Assembly (NCBI RefSeq): GCF_014050525.1
Contig: NZ_JACGAG010000012.1
Coordinates: 1-64,000 of the forward strand
Source: Clostridium sp. cel8
GTDB taxonomy: Bacteria > Bacillota > Clostridia > Clostridiales > Clostridiaceae
Direction of reading: 5' to 3'
Length of the DNA: 64,000 bases
The first letter of the stretch is position 1, and every line of letters starts with the position of its first letter. The position numbers and the translations under genes were made by a program. Under the pieces are notes generated by a model, which was given only the letters and a program-made list of their open reading frames with translations, was not told the origin of the DNA and did no database searches. Below are positions 9,683 through 18,450 of the stretch, piece by piece.

Positions 9683-10129
9683 TTAATCTATATTAATTCT
9701 AGTATTCTCTTTTGGTGTTTTTTGTAATTTTGGAAGACAAACTTTCAAAACTCCATCTCTGAAAGAAGCGGTTATATTATTTTTATCTACATTATCAATG
9801 TAAAAACTTCTCTTAAAATCTCCATAGCATATTTCACGTCTTATATAATTATCATTATTTTCTTCTTTTGAATCAGCTCTCTTAGCGGATATTGTTAAAT
9901 AGTTATTGTCATATTCTGCAGTTATTGCATCTTTTTTTACGCCAGGGAGATCAGCTTCTACAAAATATGCATCATCGGTTTCTTTGAGATCAGCTCTAAA
10001 TCCATTACCAAATCCATATGCATTAAATGGTGCAAAGAAATTATTGTTAAAAAACGAATCAACAAAGTTTTCAAAATCAGAACCTCTTCCTAATGAATTA
10101 TTTCTTCTAAATGGAACCATATCAAACAT
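9683..10129 (-). CDS. hsp18: Small heat shock protein of the Hsp20/alpha-crystallin family (Hsp18-like)
   Basis: This is an ATP-independent holdase of about 148 residues. The N-terminal MFDMVPFRRNN and a Phe/Asn-rich arm resemble clostridial Hsp18. The alpha-crystallin domain runs from ADLKETDDAYFVEADLPGV to SFRDGVLKVCLPK. The ATG at 10129 is preceded by AGGAGG; the upstream TTG at 10138 lies on the binding site. A CtsR-type operator overlaps the -35 box, so heat-shock derepression is likely. Confidence 0.93.
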   Translation of the reverse strand: MFDMVPFRRNNSLGRGSDFENFVDSFFNNNFFAPFNAYGFGNGFRADLKETDDAYFVEADLPGVKKDAITAEYDNNYLTISAKRADSKEENNDNYIRREICYGDFKRSFYIDNVDKNNITASFRDGVLKVCLPKLQKTPKENTRINID

Positions 10130-10173
10130 ATTTATCAACCTCCTGAATTTTTTATTATCTTTATTACACTATT

Positions 10174-10202
10174 ATAATAGAATAAAAGTCAAAGAAAGTC
10201 AA
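10174..10202 (-). promoter_or_regulatory. Promoter of hsp18
   Basis: Read on the minus strand, TTGACT (10202-10197) and TATTAT (10179-10174) are separated by 17 bases. They lie about 45 bases before the start codon. The -35 box sits inside the CtsR-like operator. Confidence 0.65.
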
Positions 10203-10203
10203 A
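10187..10203 (+). promoter_or_regulatory. CtsR operator (heptad direct repeat)
   Basis: AGTCAAA (10187-10193), GAA (10194-10196) and AGTCAAA (10197-10203) match the CtsR consensus RGTCAAA-NAN-RGTCAAA at every defined position. A further GTCAA follows at 10204-10208. CtsR represses chaperone and Clp genes in Firmicutes until heat inactivates it. Confidence 0.82.
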
Positions 10204-10365
10204 GTCAATAAATTGGAGATTTAATTAGAAATATGGTAATAGGAAAAGTAAATTATATATAATTTATTGTAAATAATTTATTTTAAAATATACATAAATA
10301 TCTAGCCTGTTTTATATATTAAGAGTATTTTTACAAGATTTTTTTAGGCTGGATTTATAATTTAT

Positions 10366-10394
10366 TTGATTAAAATGATTTTTTGTATTAAAAT
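10366..10394 (+). promoter_or_regulatory. Promoter of tRNA-Thr(CGT)
   Basis: TTGATT (10366-10371) and TAAAAT (10389-10394) are 17 bases apart. The expected start point is about seven bases before the mature tRNA 5' end. Confidence 0.5.
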
Positions 10395-10408
10395 AAATAT
10401 GTTGTTTT

Positions 10409-10484
10409 GCTCCTATAGCTCAGCTGGTAGAGCAATTGATTCGTAATCAAGAGGTCGCAGGTTCGACTCCTGTTAGGAGCACCA
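10409..10484 (+). tRNA. tRNA-Thr (anticodon CGT)
   Basis: This 76-base cloverleaf has acceptor GCTCCTA/TAGGAGC, an encoded ACCA end and a TTCGACT T-loop. The anticodon loop TTCGTAA gives CGT, which reads ACG. The outermost anticodon-stem pair is A-G, a mismatch. The other arms pair well. Confidence 0.94.
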
Positions 10485-10512
10485 TAGATTTGTCAAAATA
10501 GATTTATAAAAT

Positions 10513-10557
10513 AAGAAGAGTTAAATCAAATATTTTGATTTAACTCTTCTTATATTA
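10513..10557. terminator. Bidirectional terminator between tRNA-Thr and the wall-binding protein gene
   Basis: A perfect 18-base stem runs from AAGAAGAG (10513) to CTCTTCTT (10551) with a three-base TAT loop. It serves the tRNA on the plus strand and the convergent wall-binding gene on the minus strand. Confidence 0.85.
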
Positions 10558-10569
10558 TTTCATAAATTT

Positions 10570-11988
10570 TTATTTATTGTTCAAATTATATACATCTTTA
10601 TGATTAACTACAATAGCTACATTTTTTAATGATGTTATTAAAGATTTATCAAAAGTACAATCATTTAATTCTATAGCATATAAATAATATATATTATCAA
10701 AATCATTAGCATTATTAACCGAACAATTATTTAATGTTAATCCAATTAAATTCGGAAAATACTTTAAATCAGATAAATTAGTAACTCCATTTAATGTTAA
10801 TCCTGTAGCTTGTTTAGCCTCTCCAAGAGTTATATTAGTTTTACCTAAACTTTTTTCAGCTTCTTCTTTAAATTTTTCATCACTGAAAGGAACAATATCT
10901 GTATCTTTTAAACCATTTGGATTAGGAGCAATATTCTTATTTAATATTGCTTCTATTTTGTTAGGCATATTAGAAGATACAACTCCAGTTCCTCCAAATA
11001 TTAATCCTCCTGAAAGAGTATTTTCTATAGGCTCTACTGTATATGGAAAATTTTCACCATCTGTTAATACTAACTTATAATTCATTTTAGCAGCTAATGC
11101 TGATCCAGTTAAAGAATCTGGAAATGTTTTATCATTTGCTACCGCTACACCTGTATAATTTTCAAGTTTACCTTCACCTTTTTCAAGTTCTGCTATATTA
11201 TCATAATCATAGATACGGAAAATACCTCTATCTGAATTATATAAACTACCTTTTATTCCTAATACTTTATCACTTCCTATAATATTAATACTTTGTATAT
11301 GCTGATCTCTAAAAATCAAATTTGAAACTTCTGAATTTAGAGTATCACCATCACTAAAAAGTATTGCGACGTGTCCTTGAGCTGCACTTACCGCTGTTGC
11401 CATAGCATATTGAAATTGCTTACCTGTTGTTATAACAACAGTTCCATCTGCACCTATTTTCTCATCTGTACTAGGATATTTAGCCCATAATACTTTTGCA
11501 ATTTGAACCGCTGTATCATATCTATCTTTACCAGCTATTCTAGTAACATTGTAGCCTTGAGCTTTTAGACTATTTTCTATCGATTGAGATACGACTCCAG
11601 TTCCACCAAGGATAGTTATATTTTTAGGTTTCAACCTTTTAATTTCCGTACTAACTACAGTTGGTATTGAATTGTGTCTTGTAATTAAAATAGGAGCATC
11701 TTCAGAATATGCAAGAGGAGTACCTGCAAGTGCGTCTGCAAATTCAGTATTAGTTTCCGCTCCTGCTAAAAATACAGTATCAGCACTTTTCCAACCATAT
11801 TGAGAAATTTGAACCGCTGTTTCATATCTATCTTTACCACCGAGCCTTGTTACTCTGCTGGTTTGTTGCTCTGTTGTAATTGACTCCGCTTTTACTATAT
11901 TTGTTTTATTCTGTATATTTGTTGAACTAAAAATTGGCAAACATATAGCCACACTCATAACAATTCCTATTAATTTTTTACTTTTCAT
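10570..11988 (-). CDS. Secreted protein with cell-wall-binding type 2 repeats and a leucine-rich tail
   Basis: This protein of about 472 residues has a signal peptide (MKSKKLIGIVMSVAICLPIF). Two clear CWB2 repeats follow (TRLGGKDRYETAVQISQ and TRIAGKDRYDTAVQIAK), and a third more divergent unit ends LIFGGTGVVSS. CWB2 repeats anchor clostridial surface proteins non-covalently to wall polymers. After about residue 365 the protein changes to a leucine-rich, internalin-like pattern (LTLNGVTNLSDLKYFPNLIG), a possible ligand surface. The ATG at 11988 follows GGAGGT. It is transcribed alone from its own promoter. Confidence 0.88.
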   Translation of the reverse strand: MKSKKLIGIVMSVAICLPIFSSTNIQNKTNIVKAESITTEQQTSRVTRLGGKDRYETAVQISQYGWKSADTVFLAGAETNTEFADALAGTPLAYSEDAPILITRHNSIPTVVSTEIKRLKPKNITILGGTGVVSQSIENSLKAQGYNVTRIAGKDRYDTAVQIAKVLWAKYPSTDEKIGADGTVVITTGKQFQYAMATAVSAAQGHVAILFSDGDTLNSEVSNLIFRDQHIQSINIIGSDKVLGIKGSLYNSDRGIFRIYDYDNIAELEKGEGKLENYTGVAVANDKTFPDSLTGSALAAKMNYKLVLTDGENFPYTVEPIENTLSGGLIFGGTGVVSSNMPNKIEAILNKNIAPNPNGLKDTDIVPFSDEKFKEEAEKSLGKTNITLGEAKQATGLTLNGVTNLSDLKYFPNLIGLTLNNCSVNNANDFDNIYYLYAIELNDCTFDKSLITSLKNVAIVVNHKDVYNLNNK

Positions 11989-12046
11989 TTTATACCTCCA
12001 AATAGTAACCACTAGATGTTATTATTTTCTGTAATTCTATATTTTT

Positions 12047-12075
12047 ATTATACTACCTAATATTGTCTATATCAA
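12047..12075 (-). promoter_or_regulatory. Promoter of the wall-binding protein gene
   Basis: On the minus strand, TTGATA (12075-12070) and TATAAT (12052-12047) are separated by exactly 17 bases, about 60 bases before the start codon. Confidence 0.72.
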
Positions 12076-12192
12076 ACTGAATTAGATAATTATAATATAA
12101 AATTAATTATAATTATATTTAATTTTAAAAGTATTACCTTTTATCTGTTTTGCTAGATGTTATAAAAAGGAAAGCAGTTATTGAAAAGTAAA

Positions 12193-12244
12193 AATATACC
12201 CTAATCCTTGCTATATTTTATGTATCAAGGAATTAAGGTATATT
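12193..12244 (-). terminator. Terminator of the 12279-12680 gene
   Basis: AATATACC...CCTTG pairs with CAAGG...GGTATATT with one bulge and one mismatch. Read on the minus strand, the stem is followed by a T-rich tract (TTTTTACTTTT). Confidence 0.7.
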
Positions 12245-12278
12245 ACTTATAGATAAAATATTTTAATTAATAAATATT

Positions 12279-12680
12279 TTATGGTAAAGAATGTTTCTTT
12301 AAAAATTGTTGGATTTCATCTACTTGTTCTAGATCTTTGTCACTAGCGTAAAATAATTTTTTAGCCATTATACTGTATATTGTTTCAACTTTAAATCCAT
12401 GAATTATAGTAAATTTGCAGGGCCTATTATCTTCATATAATAATACATTAGGTTTTAAATCAGTAATTTTTTTCTTTCTTTCTATTCTGTATATATAGTT
12501 ATTTCTTTTGATTAAATTATTGAATATATTTTGCCTACAATTAATAATTAAATAATCTACACTTTCCTTAATACCATAAATCACTAAAGCAGATCTATTA
12601 CTAAGCCAAAAATCAGTTGGTCTTAAAATTTTATTGTCAACTATATAATTAAGCTCTTTTAGTATATCATTTTTATCCAT
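12279..12680 (-). CDS. Uncharacterized protein, possibly a degenerate nucleotidyltransferase-like fold
   Basis: This 133-residue soluble protein is preceded by AAAGGAG and has its own terminator, so it is a real single gene. The segment FWLSNRSALVIYGIKESVDYL resembles the glycine/serine motif and following strand of nucleotidyltransferase-fold proteins of the AbiEii/aminoglycoside type. The acidic residues that would bind metal (a DxD) are absent: the matching stretch reads VDYLIINC. It may be an inactive member or something else. No partner gene lies beside it, and I do not recognise a specific family. Confidence 0.5.
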   Translation of the reverse strand: MDKNDILKELNYIVDNKILRPTDFWLSNRSALVIYGIKESVDYLIINCRQNIFNNLIKRNNYIYRIERKKKITDLKPNVLLYEDNRPCKFTIIHGFKVETIYSIMAKKLFYASDKDLEQVDEIQQFLKKHSLP

Positions 12681-12867
12681 TTTATATTTATCTCCTTTTA
12701 AAATTAAATATATATTTATTAAAATATTGAATAAATATGTAAACGTTTTAAAAATAGAATTCTAATGAATAATGGTATTATATAAATATTATAACAATAT
12801 ATTACTATTAGTCAATATAAATATCATCAATAGATATTCAAGTTATTGCATAGTAAAATTCATATTT

Positions 12868-12893
12868 AGGACATTATCATCTTTCAATCATAA
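12868..12893 (+). repeat. Copy 1 of a 26-base insertion-sequence-end-like repeat
   Basis: The 26 bases starting AGGACATTATCATC are identical to 14665-14690 on the same strand. Together the two copies flank serS and its leader. No transposase is nearby, so this is probably a relic. Confidence 0.7.
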
Positions 12894-12919
12894 TAAGAAA
12901 AATAATACAAGCTGTTTTA

Positions 12920-12948
12920 TTGACATACAAATATATTTAATATATAAT
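12920..12948 (+). promoter_or_regulatory. Promoter of the serS T-box transcript
   Basis: A consensus -35 TTGACA (12920-12925) and -10 TATAAT (12943-12948) are 17 bases apart. Transcription would start near 12955, just before the T-box stem I. Confidence 0.9.
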
Positions 12949-12954
12949 GTAAGC

Positions 12955-13176
12955 AAAATTTGATTGACCTGTGAAGAGTTTAGTAATAATATATCAAATT
13001 TAAGAGAATCAGTGTTATGGTGTGAACTGATATTGTTGTGTTATGAATCCAGCTTGGAGGTAGCTGTTCAAATAACAGCTCGGAGTAACCGTTATATTTT
13101 AAGAGAGCCAAATATTTGGCTAATTAGGGTGGCAACGCGGAGCTTTTCGTCCCTTTAGGGATAGAAACTCCTTTTT
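12955..13176 (+). promoter_or_regulatory. T-box leader controlling serS
   Basis: The leader contains the conserved T-box AGGGTGGCAACGCGG (13126-13140) that binds the tRNA acceptor end. It is followed by a terminator (GGAG...CTCC with inner TCCC/GGGA, 13139-13172) and a T run at 13172-13177. Upstream, stem I has a terminal hairpin (ATCAGT/ACTGAT) and a specifier region GAATCCAGC at 13045-13053. The likely specifier is TCC (13048-13050), and the next triplet AGC is also a serine codon. Uncharged tRNA-Ser should favour the antiterminator and switch serS on. Confidence 0.92.
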
Positions 13177-13191
13177 TATTTATAAAATTAA

Positions 13192-14487
<1,296 letters not shown>

Positions 14488-14513
14488 AGATAATTATATA
14501 AGTTTATATGAGT

Positions 14514-14558
14514 AATTTTGCAATTTGTAATATATAAGTTATTACAAATTGCAAAATT
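14514..14558 (+). terminator. Stem-loop after serS, probable terminator
   Basis: A perfect 18-base stem (14514-14531 with 14541-14558) and nine-base loop follow the serS stop. The base of the stem is A/T only and no separate T tract follows, so termination strength is uncertain. Confidence 0.6.
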
Positions 14559-14639
14559 AAAGTTAAATCAACCTTTCTAATAATGTCCACCTCATTTCTT
14601 TTCTATGAGATTTTATTATAATATAAATTTTATTTATTT

Positions 14640-14690
14640 GGGACATTTTCATCTTTCTTATACTAGGACATTATCATCTTTCAATCATAA
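14640..14690 (+). repeat. Two tandem 25-26-base repeat units resembling insertion-sequence ends
   Basis: Units beginning GGGACATTTTCATCTTTC (14640) and AGGACATTATCATCTTTC (14665) are repeated at a 25-base period. The second is identical to 12868-12893. Multiple tandem end repeats of this type are typical of IS21-like elements, but no transposase remains here. Confidence 0.6.
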
Positions 14691-14717
14691 ATAACACAAA
14701 TAAATTAAAATTTTTAC

Positions 14718-14746
14718 TTGACAGTTTAAAAATTGTATATTATAAT
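14718..14746 (+). promoter_or_regulatory. Promoter of the tRNA-Ser pair
   Basis: TTGACA (14718-14723) and TATAAT (14741-14746) are a perfect consensus pair with a 17-base spacer, about 55 bases before the first tRNA. Confidence 0.88.
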
Positions 14747-14801
14747 AATCTCTGTTGTGGTCGTTCTTATGAATTGACTCAAATATTAAATTAAAATATG
14801 C

Positions 14802-14892
14802 GGAAAGATGGTCGAGTTGGTTTAAGGCACCGGTCTTGAAAACCGGCGTACGGGTGACCGTACCAAGGGTTCGAATCCCTTTCTTTCCGCCA
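14802..14892 (+). tRNA. tRNA-Ser (anticodon TGA)
   Basis: This 91-base class II tRNA has a long variable arm (TACGGGTGACCGTA), acceptor GGAAAGA/TCTTTCC and an encoded CCA. The anticodon loop CTTGAAA gives TGA, which reads UCA and related serine codons. Confidence 0.96.
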
Positions 14893-14909
14893 TTATTTTT
14901 GTAAGACAT

Positions 14910-15000
14910 GGAGAAATACTCAAGTGGCTGAAGAGGCGCCCCTGCTAAGGGCGTAGATCGGGTAACCGGTGCGAGGGTTCAAATCCCTCTTTCTCCGCCA
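14910..15000 (+). tRNA. tRNA-Ser (anticodon GCT)
   Basis: This 91-base class II tRNA has acceptor GGAGAAA/TTTCTCC, a variable arm TCGGGTAACCGG and an encoded CCA. The anticodon loop CTGCTAA gives GCT, which reads AGC and AGU. It is cotranscribed with the upstream tRNA-Ser. Confidence 0.96.
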
Positions 15001-15035
15001 GTCTAATATGATTATGTCGAATAATTGTATGTAGT

Positions 15036-15077
15036 AAAGTGCTATTTGAATTAGAAAATTCAAGTAGCACTTTTGTG
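15036..15077 (+). terminator. Terminator of the tRNA-Ser pair
   Basis: AAGTGCTA pairs with TAGCACTT, and TTGAATT with AATTCAA lies inside around a short loop. The stem is followed by TTTTGTGT. Confidence 0.78.
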
Positions 15078-15184
15078 TATTCAGCATTTTTGAATAAAAA
15101 ATCCTTACATATTATGAGCTAAGTATCATATTAATTTTATATATCTAGTCTAAATCATTTTTTTGAAATTTTACCTTTTTTAAT

Positions 15185-16144
15185 CTATAATTCAGCTACA
15201 ATATTTCCAGTTTCCGTTAGATCATATCCGCCTATACCAATGAGTTCTGATTTAAAGCTATCAGAACGTAGTATCTTTATTATAGTCTTAAAAGGCAAAT
15301 CATTTATATTTTCTGTTTTTATAACAAGTTCATATCTTTCTTTTTGAAGAGGTATGAAGTCTATATCTTTAACCTGAAGGCTTGCTTTTTCATTTCCTAC
15401 TGCAATATCTGCTCCTCCTCTTGCTACAGTACTTGCTACAGCTAAATGGGAAAAACATTCTCTGTCATATCCTTTTATTGATTTACTATCTATGTTTAAT
15501 AGTTTTAAATGTTCATCTAAAAGAATTCTTGTTCCGCATCCTTTTTCTCTGTTTATTATAGTTATATCAGGTCTTGATAAATCATCCCATCCATGAATTT
15601 TTTTTGGATTTTCCTTGGCTACATAAAATCCCTGCATTCTGCAGGCAAGATGAATAATTGTAGTGGGTATTCCAGGTAAGAGTCTTCTTACAAAAGGTAT
15701 GTTATATTTTCCTGAATCACTATCCCACAAATGTGCTGTAGCTACTTGTATTTTACCTAGATAAAGTGATAGTAGACTATTATAGCTTCCCACATATGAT
15801 CTAAATATCCTTATATTTGGAAGGTGGAATTCTATGTATCTTGAAAGTATATCAAGAAGTACATCCTGGCCGCAAATTACAAAACTATTATTTTTGTTGT
15901 TGTTTTGTTGTGAGAATATATCTATAATTGATTGATTGCTACTGTTTAACAGATTGACTTGATCTATATTAGTGTTTTTTGTTTTGTTTTTATAATTTTC
16001 TACATCTTTAAAATCTATACGAATTTTTTTACCCACTTTGAAACTGTTTAGTTCACCTCTTTTGATAAGTTCATAAACAGTATTTTTAGATATTTTAAGC
16101 ATATCTGCGACTTCTTGGGGTGTCAAAACAGTGTTGTCCAACAT
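15185..16144 (-). CDS. Excisionase-type HTH and periplasmic-binding-fold regulator, candidate molybdate sensor
   Basis: This 319-residue protein has an N-terminal helix-turn-helix of the excisionase/MerR-like type (LTPQEVADMLKISKNTVYEL, about 7-26). It is joined by a polar linker (about 55-85) to a PBP-like domain whose INREKGCGTRILLDE motif is typical of the family found on molybdate-binding and MoeA-linked proteins. It has no signal peptide, so the binding domain is cytoplasmic and can sense a ligand for DNA binding. It is divergent from nifH, which suggests control of nitrogenase by molybdate. The ligand is inferred. The ATG follows GGAGGAGGT. Confidence 0.82.
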   Translation of the reverse strand: MLDNTVLTPQEVADMLKISKNTVYELIKRGELNSFKVGKKIRIDFKDVENYKNKTKNTNIDQVNLLNSSNQSIIDIFSQQNNNKNNSFVICGQDVLLDILSRYIEFHLPNIRIFRSYVGSYNSLLSLYLGKIQVATAHLWDSDSGKYNIPFVRRLLPGIPTTIIHLACRMQGFYVAKENPKKIHGWDDLSRPDITIINREKGCGTRILLDEHLKLLNIDSKSIKGYDRECFSHLAVASTVARGGADIAVGNEKASLQVKDIDFIPLQKERYELVIKTENINDLPFKTIIKILRSDSFKSELIGIGGYDLTETGNIVAEL

Positions 16145-16502
16145 AAAGTACCTCCTCCTTTGAAAGTTAAATAAACGTCTAGTAAAATTTCAAAAAATAA
16201 TAGTTTGATATTTTAAAAGCTAATATTATATTAATCTGTTTTATTTATATTGATTTTAATACAAATATATTAAAATTACAACTTTATTTAATATTGGAAA
16301 AAATATTATAGATATAAAATAAATAAATTTTTAATTTTTGTAAAATAACAACACACAATAAATAACAACCAATATTCCTATAAAAATATAAAATTAACTT
16401 ATAAGGTTTATAAGATTATAAAACTATATATTATGTAATTATTTTTTTGTGTATATAAAATTTACTAGTGAATAAAAGGTGATAAAACATTTCAAAACAT
16501 TG

Positions 16503-16517
16503 TGATAATAATTATCA
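16503..16517. promoter_or_regulatory. Fur box, perfect 7-1-7 palindrome
   Basis: TGATAATAATTATCA equals the Bacillus Fur consensus TGATAATNATTATCA at every position. It lies 201 bases before the nifH start codon. It could also be read by a related Fur-family protein. Confidence 0.72.
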
Positions 16518-16519
16518 AC

Positions 16520-16546
16520 ATGTAATTATCAAAATAATAATTACAT
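16520..16546. promoter_or_regulatory. Inverted repeat of unknown binding protein upstream of nifH
   Basis: ATGTAATTAT (16520-16529) is exactly inverted at 16537-16546 with a seven-base spacer. The half-site and spacing suit a dimeric regulator. It lies two bases after the Fur box. The DNA is AT-rich, so chance symmetry is possible. Confidence 0.45.
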
Positions 16547-16638
16547 AGGTATATTTTAATTAAATTAATATTTTATATATGTAAAATATAATAAATTATC
16601 AAAAAATCTATTGCGCTTTAAAAATTATTATGATATAT

Positions 16639-16666
16639 TTGATAATAAATTATTGAACATTATAGA
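16639..16666 (+). promoter_or_regulatory. Candidate nifH promoter
   Basis: TTGATA (16639-16644) and TATAGA (16661-16666) are 16 bases apart, about 50 bases before the nifH start. Other AT-rich choices exist, so this is tentative. Confidence 0.4.
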
Positions 16667-16715
16667 GTTACAGACATAATTTCATTTTAAAAAATCTAAT
16701 AGTAAGGGAGAATGA

Positions 16716-17537
<822 letters not shown>

Positions 17538-17599
17538 AACTGATATGAAAATTAAAAATAAAAAAGCATTTCAAAATTTGGGGAAATATAGAGAAAAAA

Positions 17600-17627
17600 A
17601 TCTCCTGATTCTGCAAAATCAAGAGAT
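17600..17627 (+). promoter_or_regulatory. Intercistronic stem-loop between nifH and nifI1
   Basis: ATCTC pairs with GAGAT, and TGATT with AATCA lies inside with one mismatch and a six-base loop. No T run follows, so it is more likely an mRNA end or processing structure than a full terminator. Confidence 0.5.
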
Positions 17628-17696
17628 ATATTAAAAGATAATAATAAATTAATCTAATATCATATAGTTTAACACAAAGAAGGGGAGTGTTCAATA

Positions 17697-18023
17697 ATGC
17701 TTATGGTTAAAGCTATCATAAGGCCAGAAAAAGTAACAACAGTACTTTCGGAATTATGTGATGCTGGTTTTCCAGCAGTTACTAAGTTTGATGTAGTGGG
17801 CAGAGGTAAACAAAGAGGAGTAAAAGTCGGAGAAATATTCTATGATGAAATTCCAAAACAGATGCTTCTTATAATAATAAAAGATGAAGATAAAGATGAC
17901 ATTGTAAAAATAATAACTAAGAATGCGAAAACAGGAAGTAAAGGGGCTTTTGGAGATGGAAAGATATTTATAGTCCCTGTGGAAGAAGCATATACAATAA
18001 GTTCTGGAACGAAGGAATTATAA
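17697..18023 (+). CDS. nifI1: PII-family nitrogenase regulator NifI1
   Basis: This 108-residue GlnB-type protein begins MLMVKAIIRPEKVTTVLSEL and contains the T-loop region VGRGKQRGVKVGE and the signature GAFGDGKIFIVPVEEAYTI. NifI1 and NifI2 together bind the MoFe protein and block it when ammonium appears; the block is relieved by 2-oxoglutarate. Placement between nifH and nifD is typical of methanogens and clostridia. The first ATG follows AAGGGGAG; a second in-frame ATG at 17703 is less well spaced. Confidence 0.94.
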   Translation: MLMVKAIIRPEKVTTVLSELCDAGFPAVTKFDVVGRGKQRGVKVGEIFYDEIPKQMLLIIIKDEDKDDIVKIITKNAKTGSKGAFGDGKIFIVPVEEAYTISSGTKEL

Positions 18024-18036
18024 GGAGGCACGTAAT

Positions 18037-18429
18037 ATGAAAGAAGTTATGGCTGTCATTAGAATGGACATGGTGGGTAAGACTAAAGAAGCCCTTGCAA
18101 AAGCAGGTTTCCCGTCTATTACGTGCAAAAAGGTTGTTGGGCGTGGAAAGAAAAAGGTTGGATTTTCTTTAATCAAAAATTATGTATCTGAAGAAAATAT
18201 CTATGAACTTGAAAGTAAAAGTGATATAGAACAAATATCTGAAGCTCATAGATTGATTTCAAAGAGACTTATAATAATACTTGTTAAAGACGAAGATGCA
18301 GAGAAAGTTATAAATACAATAATAGAAGTAAATAAAACTGGAAATCCAGGAGATGGAAAAATATTTGTAACAAAAGTTACTGATGCTATAAGAATAAGGA
18401 CGGAGAAAACTGGAGATGCCGCTATTTAA
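18037..18429 (+). CDS. nifI2: PII-family nitrogenase regulator NifI2
   Basis: This 130-residue GlnB-type partner of NifI1 starts MKEVMAVIRMDMVGKTKEAL. It has a longer T-loop (VGRGKKKVGFSLIKNYVSEE) than ordinary GlnB, which is the NifI2 hallmark. The C-terminal signature is NPGDGKIFVTKVTDAIRIRT. It lies 13 bases after nifI1 behind AAGGAGG, so equal production for the heteromeric switch complex is expected. Confidence 0.94.
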   Translation: MKEVMAVIRMDMVGKTKEALAKAGFPSITCKKVVGRGKKKVGFSLIKNYVSEENIYELESKSDIEQISEAHRLISKRLIIILVKDEDAEKVINTIIEVNKTGNPGDGKIFVTKVTDAIRIRTEKTGDAAI

Positions 18430-18450
18430 GTTTTATGAAAGGATGATTTT

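Noticed and set aside
10304-10353. Inverted repeat CTAGCCT/AGGCTGG between hsp18 and tRNA-Thr
   Set aside because: Only five to six bases pair across a loop of nearly 40 bases. This is within chance for AT-rich intergenic DNA.
10409-10484. tRNA-Thr(CGT) as a pseudogene because of the A-G pair at the top of the anticodon stem
   Set aside because: One terminal mismatch is tolerated, and the acceptor, D and T arms, CCA end and promoter are all sound.
12772-13158. Two short plus-strand reading frames before serS
   Set aside because: They cover a promoter and the T-box leader, have no ribosome binding site and no protein-like composition. The RNA features explain the sequence.
14685-14909. Minus-strand reading frame over the first tRNA-Ser
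   Set aside because: It is antisense to a well-formed class II tRNA and its protein resembles nothing. It arises by chance.
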